A stretch of DNA of 64,000 nt from CAVVEQ01 sp963802095 (GCA_963802095.1 CAWDHI010000005.1:124001-188000); one strand, 5' to 3'. Numbered from the stretch's first letter, positions 16,496-27,376 are shown. The notes: a model not told the origin generated them from the letters alone. A program made the numbers and translations.

Positions 16496-19348
16496 ATGTC
16501 GGAAAATAGTGCCTTAAAAATTGAGATCGACCGAACCCGGTTGGCTGCCTGCACCATCCCCGAGGTTTTTTCCTCTCTTCAGACAACCAGCTCCGGGCTT
16601 ACCCAGGCAGAAGCCGAGTCAAGGCTGGCGACCTACGGAAAGAATGCACTCCGAGAGGTGAAGGGTAAGCCTTTATATATCAAGCTGTTCGCCAATTTCA
16701 CACATTTGATGGCGATTATGTTGTGGATCGCAGGAATTGCAGCGTTCATAGCCCAGATGCCCCAGCTTGGCATCGCGGTTTGGGCGGTCAATATAATCAA
16801 CGGGGGATTCAGTTTCTGGCAGGAATTCCGCGCAGAAAAAGCTACCGAAGCGCTTAAAAAGCTGCTTCCGGCATACGCGCGAGTTCTGCGCGATGGCGGT
16901 GAGCAGAAAATATTTGCAGAAGAACTGGTTCCCGGGGATATCATCCTCCTTGGGGAAGGGGATAGCATCTCTGCCGATTGCCGCCTGGTAAATACTGCCG
17001 AGCTGCGCTGTGACCAATCCACACTAACTGGGGAATCCCGCCCGGTTGAGAAAAAGGTCACTGCCTACCATCAGGAAGGTATGTCCTTCACGGAAATGCC
17101 CAATATCGTCTTTGCAGGAACGCACGTTGCTGCAGGAACAGGAAAAGCGGTCGTCTTCGCCAGCGGGATGGATACCGAATTTGGTAAGATCGCCAACCTG
17201 ACCCAGGAAGTGAGCGAGGAGCTCAGCCCACTGCAGAAAGAAATGAAGGTTGCCACACGCATCATTACCTTCGTTGCCCTCGGGGTTGGTGTCCTTTTCT
17301 TCCTGCTTGCGTTTTTCCTGGGAAACGTCAACCTGGCGGATAGTTTTATTTTCACAGTTGGCATGGTCGTCGCATTTGTGCCGGAAGGCATGCTGCCCCT
17401 TGTGACCCTTTCCCTGGCGATGGGTTCCCAACGCATGGCCAAACGCAATGCCCTGATAAAGAAACTCTCCGCAGTGGAAACACTGGGCTGCACAACGGTG
17501 ATCTGCACCGATAAGACCGGCACGTTGACTCAAAATGAGATGACCGTTCGCAGCCTGTGGGTGCCCGCGGTTGCAGCCAACGGGCATGCGGGAAAAACGC
17601 TGAAGGTGACCGGCAACGGGTACGCTCCGGAAGGCAGGGTCCTTGACGGGGATAAGAAATTGGATGCGGATTCGGATCAAAACCTGCGCGCGCTCCTGCT
17701 TGCAGCCGGGTTGTGCAACAATTCCAAGCTGCTGCCCCCCAACGGCGATGGGAAAAACCGCTGGACGATCCTGGGCGATCCCACAGAAGCTGCGTTACTA
17801 GTTGTAGCCCGCGAGGGTGGGATCGATCTGGCTGCTGAAGAAGATCAAACTCCGCGCCTGCGTGAACTGCCCTTTGAATCCCGCCGCAAAAGGATGAGCA
17901 CCATCCACAACCTGGCTGGCGGTTGGCGAAGTATAGGCCCCTCCCGGCGCGAGATGGCGTATATAAAAGGCGCGCCGATCGAGATGCTCGATCTATCCAG
18001 CACACTGCTCCAATCCGGCAAAACGATCCCATTAAGCGAGAATGCCCGCAAGGAGATCCTAGCCGCCAACGATGAATTCGCCCGGGATGGGCTGCGGGTG
18101 CTGGCCATTGCCCAGCGCGAACTCCCCGCCCAGGTGGAGGATTACACACCGGAAGTGATCGAAAATGATATGACTTTTCTGGGTTTGATCGCCATGATGG
18201 ACCCCCCGCGTCCGGAAGTGACCAAGGCGGTGGAAGAATGCCACACCGCGGGCATTCGGGTGGTGATGATCACCGGGGATTACGGCCTGACAGCGGAGAG
18301 CATTGCCCGCAAAATCGGGATCGTTAAGAACAAGGATGCTCGAGTAATATCAGGTTTTGAGCTGGAATCTATGTCGGATGAAGACTTATCCAAAGCCTTG
18401 GATGACGAGGTTATCTTTGCCCGGGTTGCCCCCGAACATAAACTAAGGGTAGTGAGCGCACTGCAGGAAAAAGGAAACGTAGTAGCGGTCACCGGCGACG
18501 GGGTGAATGATGCCCCCGCATTGAAGAAGGCGGATATCGGTGTTGCCATGGGCATCACAGGCACCGATGTGGCCAAGGAAGCCGCCAGCATGATCCTGAC
18601 GGACGATAACTTTGCCTCCATTGTCAATGCCGTGGAAGAAGGCCGGGCGGTTTATGCGAATATTCGTAAATTCTGTTCCTATATCTTCACCAGCAATACC
18701 CCGGAAGCGATTCCATTCATCTTTTTCGTCCTCAGCGGTGGGTTGATCCCACTGGGATTGACGGTCATGCAGATCCTTGCGATCGACCTGGGGACCGATA
18801 TGGTACCAGCCCTAGGCTTGGGCGCCGAATCTCCCGAACCAGGCATCATGAAGCGCCCACCCCGGAGCTTGAAATCGCACGTGATCGACCGATCGTTGAT
18901 AATCCGGGCGTACGGCTACCTGGGCATCCCGCAAGGGTTGATAACCATGCTCGCATTCTTCTATATGTATTGGACAAACGGTTATCCAGGCCAGATCATG
19001 GGATTACCCTCCAGCGGAACCTTGTATGTGGCGGCAACATCTTTTGCCCTCGCATCGGTCGTTTTCACCCAAATTGGCAACGTCTTCGCTCAGCGGACAG
19101 AAAAAATTTCAACCTTTAAACTCCCGCTCTTCAACAATAAACTTATCTGGCTGGGAATATTAACCGAGTTGGTTCTGGTGTTGATGATCGTTTACGTGCC
19201 ATTCATGAATGAATTTATTGGTACCGGACCCTTCCCGGTTGAGTATTGGCTATTCTTGATTCCATTCATTCCAGCATTGACAATCATCGACGAAATCGCT
19301 AAATTTATAAAGAGAAGGATCGATTCCAGACGAGGAGTTACCCCATGA
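16496..19348 (+). CDS. P-type cation ATPase resembling the Na,K-ATPase alpha subunit
   Basis: 950 residues. TGES (near residue 180), CTDKTGTLT with phosphorylated Asp339, and TGDGVNDAPALKKADIG are the actuator, phosphorylation and hinge motifs of P-type ATPases. The membrane ion site is of the Na,K-ATPase (type IIC) kind: Glu297 in VPEGM, Asn734 and Glu737 in TSNTPE, Asp764 and Asp768 in IDLGTDMVP, followed by IMKRPPR. By family knowledge these equal Glu327, Asn776, Glu779, Asp804 and Asp808 of the animal pump. It should export Na+ and possibly import K+. The last bases overlap the ATG of a TrkA gene (ATGA), so expression is coupled. Confidence 0.9.
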   Translation: MSENSALKIEIDRTRLAACTIPEVFSSLQTTSSGLTQAEAESRLATYGKNALREVKGKPLYIKLFANFTHLMAIMLWIAGIAAFIAQMPQLGIAVWAVNIINGGFSFWQEFRAEKATEALKKLLPAYARVLRDGGEQKIFAEELVPGDIILLGEGDSISADCRLVNTAELRCDQSTLTGESRPVEKKVTAYHQEGMSFTEMPNIVFAGTHVAAGTGKAVVFASGMDTEFGKIANLTQEVSEELSPLQKEMKVATRIITFVALGVGVLFFLLAFFLGNVNLADSFIFTVGMVVAFVPEGMLPLVTLSLAMGSQRMAKRNALIKKLSAVETLGCTTVICTDKTGTLTQNEMTVRSLWVPAVAANGHAGKTLKVTGNGYAPEGRVLDGDKKLDADSDQNLRALLLAAGLCNNSKLLPPNGDGKNRWTILGDPTEAALLVVAREGGIDLAAEEDQTPRLRELPFESRRKRMSTIHNLAGGWRSIGPSRREMAYIKGAPIEMLDLSSTLLQSGKTIPLSENARKEILAANDEFARDGLRVLAIAQRELPAQVEDYTPEVIENDMTFLGLIAMMDPPRPEVTKAVEECHTAGIRVVMITGDYGLTAESIARKIGIVKNKDARVISGFELESMSDEDLSKALDDEVIFARVAPEHKLRVVSALQEKGNVVAVTGDGVNDAPALKKADIGVAMGITGTDVAKEAASMILTDDNFASIVNAVEEGRAVYANIRKFCSYIFTSNTPEAIPFIFFVLSGGLIPLGLTVMQILAIDLGTDMVPALGLGAESPEPGIMKRPPRSLKSHVIDRSLIIRAYGYLGIPQGLITMLAFFYMYWTNGYPGQIMGLPSSGTLYVAATSFALASVVFTQIGNVFAQRTEKISTFKLPLFNNKLIWLGILTELVLVLMIVYVPFMNEFIGTGPFPVEYWLFLIPFIPALTIIDEIAKFIKRRIDSRRGVTP

Positions 19349-19989
19349 AGATCATAATCATTGGTTGTGGCAGGGTGGGCTCGGGGCTGGCAAAATTGCT
19401 TAGCAACCGCGGCCACCAGGTGACGATGATCGATAGTGACCCGGACGCTTTTGAAAGGCTGGGAAAGGCCTTCAAGGGTAAAACCGTGGTCGGGATCGGA
19501 TTCGACCGGCAGGCAATGTTGGATGCCGGGATCGAGAAAGCTGATGCGTTCGCTGCGGTGACTGCCTCGGATGAAGCCAATGCCGTGGCAGCCAGGATCG
19601 CAAAAAATGTCTTTCGGGTACCCCGTGTGGCTGCCCGGATCTATGACCCTCGTAAGGCGGATATTTATCGCCGTCTTGGGATGCAGACCATATCCCCGGT
19701 GGCACTTGGAATAAGCCGTATGGCCGAATTGCTCTCATTCACAAACCTGGCCATTTCCGAGAGTGTCGGGAGCGGCGAAGTGAATATGGTCGATATTGAA
19801 ATTCCCCCCATGCTTGTTGGACATAAGGTCGAAGAGATAACCATCCCAAGAGAAGTCCATGTCGTTGCCCTTTCGCGGGGTGGAAAAACATTTCTACCTC
19901 TCAGCGTTGCTGTCTTTGAAGAAGGTGATATCGTCCACCTGGCTGTACTGGCTACCTCTCAGGACCGGTTGAAAGACCTGGTCGGTTAA
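19345..19989 (+). CDS. trkA: TrkA/KtrA-type RCK protein
   Basis: 214 residues with a TrkA-N Rossmann domain (IIIGCGRVGSGLAKLL, then Asp at the end of strand 2 for NAD(H)/nucleotide binding) and a TrkA-C domain in the last 75 residues (VGHKVEEITIPREVHV, FEEGDIVHLAV). RCK proteins form octameric gating rings that control K+ uptake channels in response to nucleotides. Its start codon overlaps the stop of the P-type ATPase and another RCK gene follows 12 bases later. No TrkH/KtrB/Ktr pore gene is present in the window. Confidence 0.9.
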   Translation: MKIIIIGCGRVGSGLAKLLSNRGHQVTMIDSDPDAFERLGKAFKGKTVVGIGFDRQAMLDAGIEKADAFAAVTASDEANAVAARIAKNVFRVPRVAARIYDPRKADIYRRLGMQTISPVALGISRMAELLSFTNLAISESVGSGEVNMVDIEIPPMLVGHKVEEITIPREVHVVALSRGGKTFLPLSVAVFEEGDIVHLAVLATSQDRLKDLVG

Positions 19990-20001
19990 AGGAGAAAAAC
20001 C

Positions 20002-20674
20002 ATGAAAGTAATGATCATCGGCGGCGCAAAAGTAGGCGCTTACCTGGCTAACTATTTAATCACAGGTGGTCACGAAGTGAAGCTTCTTGAGAACCGGCGG
20101 GAGGAAATTGACCAATTAAACAGATTCTCGACTGCCTAAGGAGTGCATTTTCTTTGGCAGCGGAACCGATCCGGATTTCCTGGAATCCTGTGGAATCCGG
20201 CAGATGCAGGTGGTGGCGGCGGTCACCGGGGATGATGAAATCAACCTGGTGGTTACCAATCTGGCGCGGTTCGAGTTCAATGTGCCGAGAACAATCGCCC
20301 GTATCAACCATCCGGAAAATGCATGGATGTTCCGCCCGGATATGGGTGTCGATGTCGCGCTTAATCAAGCAGATCTTTTAGGGAAGATGATTGCGGAAGA
20401 GATGTCGATGGGCGATATGATGTATCTTGTGAAGTTGCGCCAGGGGCTATTTTCGATCGTCGAAGAAAAAGTAGCTCCCAGATCATTCGCAGCAGGGAAA
20501 AAGGTCAGTGAATTGAATCTTCCAAATCAATGTGTGCTGACCGCGGTATTACGTAAGGGTGAAATGATGCTTCCGCATGGAGATCTGCAGCTTCAGCCTG
20601 CAGATGAAGTCATAGCCATTGTGCATGAATCACAATGCGGTATTCTGGCAAACTTGCTGGGTGACCCGGTGTAA
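20002..20674 (+). pseudogene. trkA: Second TrkA-type RCK protein, frameshifted
   Basis: GGAGAAAAACC precedes the ATG. The first 40 codons give MKVMIIGGAKVGAYLANYL and KLLENRREEIDQLN, the start of a TrkA-N domain, and stop at a TAA at 20137. One base later in phase the frame continues DSRLPKECIFFGSGTDPDFL and then the ORF from 20204 (VTGDDEINLVVTNLA, a TrkA-C domain) to 20674. A single extra base near 20118-20125 explains the break. The joined protein is about 224 residues and homologous to the RCK protein before it, so the pair could form hetero-octamers. Confidence 0.85.
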
Positions 20675-20700
20675 ACCAACTTACCAGGATTTGGAATTTC

Positions 20701-20729
20701 ACCGGATGGGATTCTCCATCCGGTTTTTT
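20701..20729 (+). terminator. Intrinsic terminator of the ATPase-TrkA operon
   Basis: ACCGGATGG/CCATCCGGT (9 bp, six-base loop) followed by TTTTTT. It has a T-run only on the plus strand and closes the three-gene operon. Confidence 0.92.
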
Positions 20730-20756
20730 ATTTTCCTTGCCAGTTCAGGAAAACAT

Positions 20757-21668
20757 CTAGAATTCGTAAATTGATATCGAGATCCGTGTGGAATGGTTCG
20801 AAAGCTCAATATCCAGGGCAGCGATGCCCTGGGAGGAAGCCCAATCGACCATGTTACCGGTAAACTGGCAACCGGTATCAATGGGAGGGTATGGATAGGG
20901 GCTGACCGCAGCCACCGTCCGGGCTAGATCTTCCGAGCGGGGATCCGGCGGGATGCCGCCGGGGAATATCCCGAGCGCGGCGCTGTGATAGCTGATGAGG
21001 GCTTCGATCTTATGCGTTTTGATGAACCCGGCCAGGGCAGCGGTTTCCGGCTCCGAGCCCGCATATTCGCCCCCGGTCACCGGGCGATATATCCAGCAGC
21101 CAGCACGGTTCCAATCGGCAGTCCAGCGGTAATCCCAGTTGCGATTGAGGTCCACCCCGTTGGCATTCACCCTTCCATCCACCCCATGCGCGCGGGCTTC
21201 CCCATCCGGGTTGAGCAGCGGGATGATGAATAGGGTGGTGTTGGATGGAACGATCTCCGGCTTCTCCCGGATGCGGGCGATCAATTCGCGTGCCAGCGCG
21301 GTGGTGTTCCACTCGTTCCCACCGTGGATGCCAGCCACGATCATTTTTTGCACAGTCCCATTCCCAAACTGGTACATTTCGATCGGTCGGCGCTCCACGG
21401 AATAGCCAATGATCCACGGCCCGCTCGAGGCGGGCGGGGTGATCACAAAAGGCGTCCAGGTGGGTGGTAGGGTCTGGCTGGGCAGCAGGCTGGGGGTGAG
21501 GGATGGGTTCGGTGGAGGTGTTTTTGCGCTCCAAGCAGTTGGATCGATGTTTTGCGCAGAGATTTATCTTCAGGCGCGGCAATAACCACACCATCCGCAG
21601 ATATGCACCCGCAGAGTACGAGTAATGAAAATATCGCCGGTCAGCCAGGATCCCAACCGTTTATTCAA
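20757..21668 (-). pseudogene. Zinc carboxypeptidase, M14 family lipoprotein, N-terminal region frameshifted
   Basis: The main frame (20757-21446, beginning inside a GTG codon) holds the catalytic domain. HGGNEW gives two zinc ligands, NPDG and DLNRNW the substrate-binding Asn/Arg, SYHSA the third ligand and LDIELSNH the catalytic Glu. Upstream, in other phases, are MNKRLGSWLTG from a TTG with AAGGAAAAG and then FSLLVLCGC, a lipoprotein signal; the joining linker is TPPPNPSLTPSLLPSQT. At least two frame breaks between 21500 and 21650 are needed to make one lipid-anchored carboxypeptidase. Related enzymes cleave peptidoglycan peptides or proteins. The exact start is uncertain. Confidence 0.72.
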
Positions 21669-21732
21669 TGCTTCTTTTCCTTACCTGCGACGATGCAAGG
21701 ATCAAGCCGGAATTATTGCCCGGGGAGGTATT

Positions 21733-22403
21733 TCAGGCGTGCTCCCCCAGCGCATTGATATTGCCAATGCCGGTTTTCTGCATGCGGATAGCCGGTTTGC
21801 CGTAATAATCGATACTCCCAAGTCCGGTCATAGCGGCTTCCATACTATCAGAAACCCAGACCCTGGCACTACCTGCACCGCTCATCTGTACGGTCGCTTC
21901 GCGGCTCTGCAGGTCACCTGCGTAATATGATCCCGCCCCGCTCATTTGAACTTCCTGTTTGGGTGCCTTTCCTGCCACTTTCATGCTACCGGCACCGCTG
22001 AGGATGGCTTTCAGGCTGGTGCAATCCACGCCGGTGATATTCATACTGCCAGCTCCGCTCAGCCCCAGGCTCAGCTTATCGGTTTTTATCCCACAGCATT
22101 CCACGTTTCCCGCCCCGGCCAGAATGACTTCGTTGATCTCCTTCATGGTTAGAAGGAAGCGGATGGGACCTGCGCCGATGAACCGCAGCCCGAGGTAGTC
22201 CATCCACTCGAACTCGTAGCGGATGCTCAGGATACCTTCATCTCACCGCGGTCTTGATCTGGGGTAACAGGTCCGCGTTGGCATCGATGAACAATTCCTC
22301 TTTATCCCCCTGGGTGAGGATCAACTCGCCGACCCCCTTGACATGCACCCGGTTATATCCGGAAACCTGTACGGTATTCTCCCCTGGATGGTGTTTCAGT
22401 CAT
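21733..22403 (-). pseudogene. DUF2807 (GIN-type adhesin head) protein, two frameshifts
   Basis: The start ATG at 22403 has GGAGG four bases upstream and overlaps the stop of the kinase gene. Restoring the frame at about 22383 (one G too many in a run of four) and 22240 gives a roughly 220-residue protein. It begins MTETPSRGENTVQVSGYNRV and continues GVGELILTQGD into the open frame 21733-22203. The repeating LSGAGSM/ MSGAGSY strands form the right-handed beta-solenoid of DUF2807 auto-transporter adhesin-head proteins. No signal peptide or membrane anchor is visible, which is unusual for this family and hints at a cytoplasmic or kinase-linked role. Confidence 0.8.
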
Positions 22404-25400
22404 TAAACCTCCGCAAAATTTTCGATATATTGATCTACATGGTTTAACCGGGCAGGGTTTCCAACTTTTTTAGTGGCAATATCTTCGTAAACTCGCAATC
22501 CAGCGCTGCGGTATTCTATGATCGCTTTTTCGAGGAAAACCCGGGCAAGGGAGGGTCACCAGGCGCAGATCGTTCCATCAGCATATCCGCAGCTTCCTCC
22601 TGGAATGCGCCATTCCGAAAAAGATCACCAAGAGGTTGGAGGGTTTCGAGAAGCTGGTTGTACCGAGGTGAGGGCAAGGTCAAAATTCCGATCAAGCCAT
22701 GCGCAACGGGCTTCTGCGATCAACAGCAGGATCTTTTGCGATACAGTTGGCGTATCCCCGATGATCTTTTTCAGAATCTCGAACTGTTCCAGAAACCCGG
22801 TCTTTTCCCGGAGCAGGAAGTAGAAATGCTGGATCGATGCGTTGATACTGCCGGGATTCTCCTCCCTATCCTCGGGATGGAGTAATTCGATCTCCGCAAG
22901 GTTGGATCGCACACCATCCAGATCCTTTAACTCCCCCAGCAGCCTGCCCTTCGTGATCAGCAGACCGAGGTAGAAGTCCTTTAATACTTCAGGTTTATTC
23001 TCCATAAGTATCTTATCTGCTAGATCAAGGGCTTCCCTCAGTTGACCCTTGCACCAAAAAAAGACTATCCGATAGGATTGGATGCTGAACATGGCGCTTT
23101 CGGGATTTGGATTGACCGGCTGCAGCTCTTGCATTTTTTCCAGGCGGGTTTCGGCTTCTGCATACCTGGATAGTGAAATTTCTAGGTCAGTCAGCGATAA
23201 ATGGGCAAGGAATTCCACGTAATTTTGCCCGGTGCTCTGGGAGATTTCGACCACGCGCGTGTATTGTTCAAGCGCTGCCAGAGGCTTTCCAACGTAGACA
23301 TAATGCGTCCCCAGGTTCAACCTGGCACGGGCGAGTATCGTGGTGTATCCGTTCTTTTCCGAGATCTCAACTGCTTTTAATAACGCATCGGTTCGTTCGT
23401 CATATGGAATGAACCGCAGGATGCCGAGCGTGGCATAGCAATCTGCCAGCACTTCCTGGAAGTCGAGTTTCCTGGCGAGGGCGATGGCTTTTTTAAGCAG
23501 ATCGAGGGCTTCTTCGTACAAATAATTGAAACGGTAGGCTCGCGCGGTTTCATGCATCAGGGTAGCCATGCCCTTGGATTCCAGCCCTTCGGGCATTTCC
23601 TGCAGACCCATCCTGCAGATCTCCAATCCCTGTTTCACCTCACCCATGTACCAGATGGCTCTTGCAGCCCCGGCATAAAGGATGGCCATTTTTTCCAGGT
23701 CGCCATCCTTCCGATAAAGTTCGATGGCTTTCAGGAACGACTTTTCGGCTGCCTCGCGTTTACCCAACCGGAATGCAGCTTCGGCGATGCCGGAATACAG
23801 ATCCGCCTGGCAGGAATATTCCGCGCACAGATCCAAGGCTTTCTCGAAATACTCCATCGCTTCCTGGTTTGCATAGATGGAAAGCGCCCGCGAGCCGGCT
23901 TTTTGGTAATTTTCAAAGGCCTTTTCCGCGTCGCCACATTCCTCATAATGATAGGAAAGTGTCTCGAAATCCTCCGGGTGGATGACCTGCACGGCTTCCG
24001 CCACACGGCGATGGTAACGCTGGCGCCGCAGGCCGGAAATCTCCTCCCGCAAGGTCGCAGGGATGAGGGCGTGTTCGAATGCGAAGGTTACATTCTCCGT
24101 CCCGCCCTTTTTCAGCTCACGGATGATCTGCGCTTTTTCAGAAGCCTCCAGGCACTCGATGATGCGTTCCTCACCCTTATCGCAGGCTTTCACCAGGATT
24201 TTAAACTCGAATTCCCTGCCAATCACGGAAGCCAGGCGTAGAACATCCTGGGCATCCTCCGGCAGACGGGAAAGCCTGGATTGCACAGTGAGGCGGATAC
24301 TCTGCGGGATTGTGATATCCTCGATTCCGGGTGATACCCATTCCCCGCGTTCAAAACAGAGCAAACCCTCCTCGAGAAGCGTTTTACACACCTCTTCAAT
24401 AAAGAATGGGTTACCTTCCGTTTCGCGGTGAATGGCGTCGATCAATTCCGGGTCGATCGGGCCGGCTGGGGTGAGCATGGTTGCGACCATTTGGCCGGTT
24501 TGCTGCGGGTAAAAGCGGGTAAGTTTCACCCGGGTAGCCAGGTGATCGCGCAGCAGCTCGTGCAGGATGTGATTGGCCAGATCATCATCACGGAGTTCGA
24601 TCTCCCGGTAGCTGAGTACGATCATCACCCTTTGGTGTTCAAGCCTGTGAGCAAGGTGCCGGATCATCATGAGCGAAGCGCTATCGCCCCAGTGGATATC
24701 ATCGAAAAAGAGCAGCAACGGATTCTTTTTCGAAAGAACGTCAACCCAGGTAAAAACACTCTCAAAGATATGCTGCTGCTCCGCGAGGGCATCCAGGGCC
24801 TGGCGTGGAGCAGTTTCGGTCTGCAGCCATTCCAACCCTGGGGTGATTTTCACGAGGTCAGAGACCACATAACTGGGGAGATCCAGCTTGAACTTTGCGC
24901 CTACACCCATCGTTTCACGGATCATCGGAACAAGAGGTTCGTAAGGCGCCCCTCCTTCCGAAAAACACTCACCCACCAGGCAGCGACCTCCGCTGATGGT
25001 TGCATTCGCGATCAGCTCGCGGGTAAAACGGGTTTTCCCGATTCCCGGTTCTCCGCTGACCAACAGAATCTGGCTGCTGCCCGTCAGCACTTGATGCCAG
25101 GTCGCGCGGCCCAGCTCCAGCTCTTTCTCCCGACCGACCAGCTTACCGCGAACGAACCTATCCAGGCGGTATGTTGGGTTCACCGGCAGGTCGCTTGCCT
25201 GCCCAATACCGATGCCAGTAAGGATCTTCTCCACTGCCGCAGCACTCTGCGGGCGGTCGTCCGGGTCCTTGCTGAGGAGCTGCAGAACCATGTCCTCGAG
25301 CTCCGGGGCGATTTGAGAGGAATAAATGTGCGGTGGAACGAGCGGCGCATAAAGGTGCTGAGATATCACAGCAACCGGGTCCTCTGCGGTGAATGGCAGC

Positions 25401-25999
25401 TTGCCGGTTAACCACTCGTAAAGCATTACTCCAAGCGCGTACAGATCCGCCCGTCCATCAATAACCTTCCCCTGGATGGTTTCCGGTGCGATATAGAAGA
25501 CTGTCCCCAGCAGGTCGCCTTCATTCGAAATCCTGTTTGAAAATGAATGGGCCATACCGAAATCGTTTAATTTGACCGTGCCATTCCCGCTGCGGAGGAC
25601 GTTTTCCGGTTTCAGGTCGCGGTGAACGATCCCGTGCTGGTGGGCATGCCCAAGAGCAGAGCAGATCTGCAGTGAAATTGAAAGGATCTCCTCCAGCGAT
25701 TGCGGTTTCTTTTCAAATAAGGACCCACCCTCCAGAAGCTCCATCACGATGAACGGGATTTGATTTTCCTCCCCGGCATCATAAACTGCCACGATGTTGG
25801 GATGGTTCAACCTGGCGGCTGCGCGCGCCTCGCTCAACAGCCGGTCACGATTTTCTTCGGTCAATTGAGCGGAGGTGATCATTTTTAGCGCCACCGACCT
25901 GCCGAGGAAAGTATCCTCGGCTTTATAGATGGTCCCCATGGCGCCGCGGCCCAGCTCTCCCTCGACCCGGTAACGATTAATAAAAAGCGCGTCAGCCAT
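22403..25999 (-). CDS. Ser/Thr protein kinase fused to AAA ATPase and TPR repeats
   Basis: The uninterrupted frame is 22625-25999 (1124 residues). Kinase domain at residues 8-265: GRGAMG loop, Lys39 in VALK, HRDLKPEN, DFG, APE, so probably active. An AAA/STAND ATPase follows (Walker A GEPGIGKT, Walker B LLFFDDIHW). About 500 residues of TPR-type helices close the protein. At the C terminus the frame shifts near 22668 (RYNQLLETLQPLGDLF) and again near 22548 (ARVFLEKAIIEYRSAGL), reaching a TAA at 22403 that shares a base with the DUF2807 ATG. The protein would integrate a signal through the TPR scaffold. Its start overlaps the phosphatase gene by eight bases. Confidence 0.88.
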
Positions 26000-27272
26000 T
26001 TTTCTCCCGCTTCACGATCACCAGGGTGATATCGTCACTCAGCTCGCTGGTACCCGTAAAATCCTGCACTGCTTGGATCACCAGCTTGCACAGATCATGC
26101 GGAGTTTTTCCCCGGTGGTTTGTTATTACCGATTTTAATCCTTCCTCCCCAAAGGATTCGCCGTGTGGATTCTCCGCCTCGGAAACCCCGTCAGTGTAAA
26201 GAATGATCAGGTCACCTTCTTCAATTTTCTCGGTTTCATCAGTGTACATCGCGGTGGCATCCACCCCCAGCCACATTCCTGAGCGATTCAGAATGGAATA
26301 AGTGCCCCGGCCAGCGTGGAGGTGCAGGGGGGGATTATGCCCGGCATTGACGTACAACATAACTCCGCTGGCCGGGTCCAGGCAGGCATATACCAGGGAG
26401 ATGAACATCTGTCCGTTAGATTCATGTTCGATGAGCGTATTGGCCCGGTTGATCCCTTCGGCGATGCTGTCGCATGCCTGGATGGATGCCCGTAGAATAT
26501 TCTTGGCGGATGCCATGAAGAGCGCCGCAGGCATGCCCTTGTCGGTCACATCCGCGATCACCAGTCCCAGCCGGCCATCGGGATGCGCAATAAAATCGTA
26601 ATAATCGCCACCCACCTGGCGAGCGGGCTGCCAGTGCGCGCCGAATTTCCATCCGGGGATGGAAGGGATCTCGCGGGGCAGCAGGCTGATCTGAACGTTT
26701 CGCGCCAACTGCATCTCGGTTTCCATGCGGCTTTTTTCAATCGCCAGCTTGTAAAGGCGTGCGTTCTCAATCGCAATGGCGGCGCTGGCAGAGATGGAAT
26801 TCAACAGGTCAAGATCATCCGTGGTGAAGATCCCGGCTCTCAGGCGGTTATCAACGTAGATGATGCCGATTTGCTGCTCTTTGATCTTGATGGGCACGCA
26901 AAGGATGGCGCGGAGACCCTTGGCCATGATCGACTGGCGCATATTGAAGCGCTCGTCGAGTTGCGCGTCGGAGGTCAGAATTGGCTGTCCGGTGGCTGCG
27001 GTCTTATCGACTACGCTGCGCGAGATCTGGAATTCGGGATCCTCTATGTCGGTCTGGTCCAAGCCGCGCGCCACACGAAATTCAAGCTTCCCGTCCAACC
27101 CGTGCAGCATGATAAAACCGCGCTCAGCATGCAGCGCGGTGATCACTTCGTCCATTAATTTATTCAGCACCTCTTCCAGGTCAAGGCTTGAATTGAGCTG
27201 CTGGGAAAGATTATAGAGCAGCGCCAGCCTGTCATTTGTGGGTTGCCCGGGTGAGGTGGTTTCCATGGACAT
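25992..27272 (-). CDS. GAF domain PP2C/SpoIIE-type phosphatase
   Basis: 426 residues. Residues 25-175 form a GAF sensor domain (ERGFIMLHG, ILCVPIKIKEQQIGIIYVDN). A linker coiled coil (IEKSRMETEMQLARNVQISLLPREIP) leads into the SpoIIE/PP2C domain with metal-binding Asp residues in VGGDYYDF, VIADVTDKG and LSDDITLV. Such phosphatases dephosphorylate anti-sigma antagonists or kinase substrates. Overlap with the kinase gene on the same transcript makes the kinase or its targets the natural counterpart. First gene of the minus-strand operon, with a clear promoter. Confidence 0.92.
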   Translation of the reverse strand: MSMETTSPGQPTNDRLALLYNLSQQLNSSLDLEEVLNKLMDEVITALHAERGFIMLHGLDGKLEFRVARGLDQTDIEDPEFQISRSVVDKTAATGQPILTSDAQLDERFNMRQSIMAKGLRAILCVPIKIKEQQIGIIYVDNRLRAGIFTTDDLDLLNSISASAAIAIENARLYKLAIEKSRMETEMQLARNVQISLLPREIPSIPGWKFGAHWQPARQVGGDYYDFIAHPDGRLGLVIADVTDKGMPAALFMASAKNILRASIQACDSIAEGINRANTLIEHESNGQMFISLVYACLDPASGVMLYVNAGHNPPLHLHAGRGTYSILNRSGMWLGVDATAMYTDETEKIEEGDLIILYTDGVSEAENPHGESFGEEGLKSVITNHRGKTPHDLCKLVIQAVQDFTGTSELSDDITLVIVKREKNG

Positions 27273-27311
27273 TTTATTAGCAAATCAGATAAAATAAGTC
27301 CGATTAAATTG

Positions 27312-27339
27312 ATTATACCGAACTGATAAAATAAATCAA
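27312..27339 (-). promoter_or_regulatory. Promoter of the GAF-PP2C/kinase operon
   Basis: On the minus strand TTGATT (27339-27334) and TATAAT (27317-27312) are 16 bases apart, 40 bases before the phosphatase ATG. The element lies in the divergent space shared with the Crp/Fnr gene. Confidence 0.65.
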
Positions 27340-27376
27340 GTTCAGATTTTACAGAAACCATAATTATAGTGTATCC

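Noticed and set aside
16281..16586. N-terminal extension of the L,D-transpeptidase
   Set aside because: The extension would bury the signal peptide and overlaps the divergent ATPase promoter and start.
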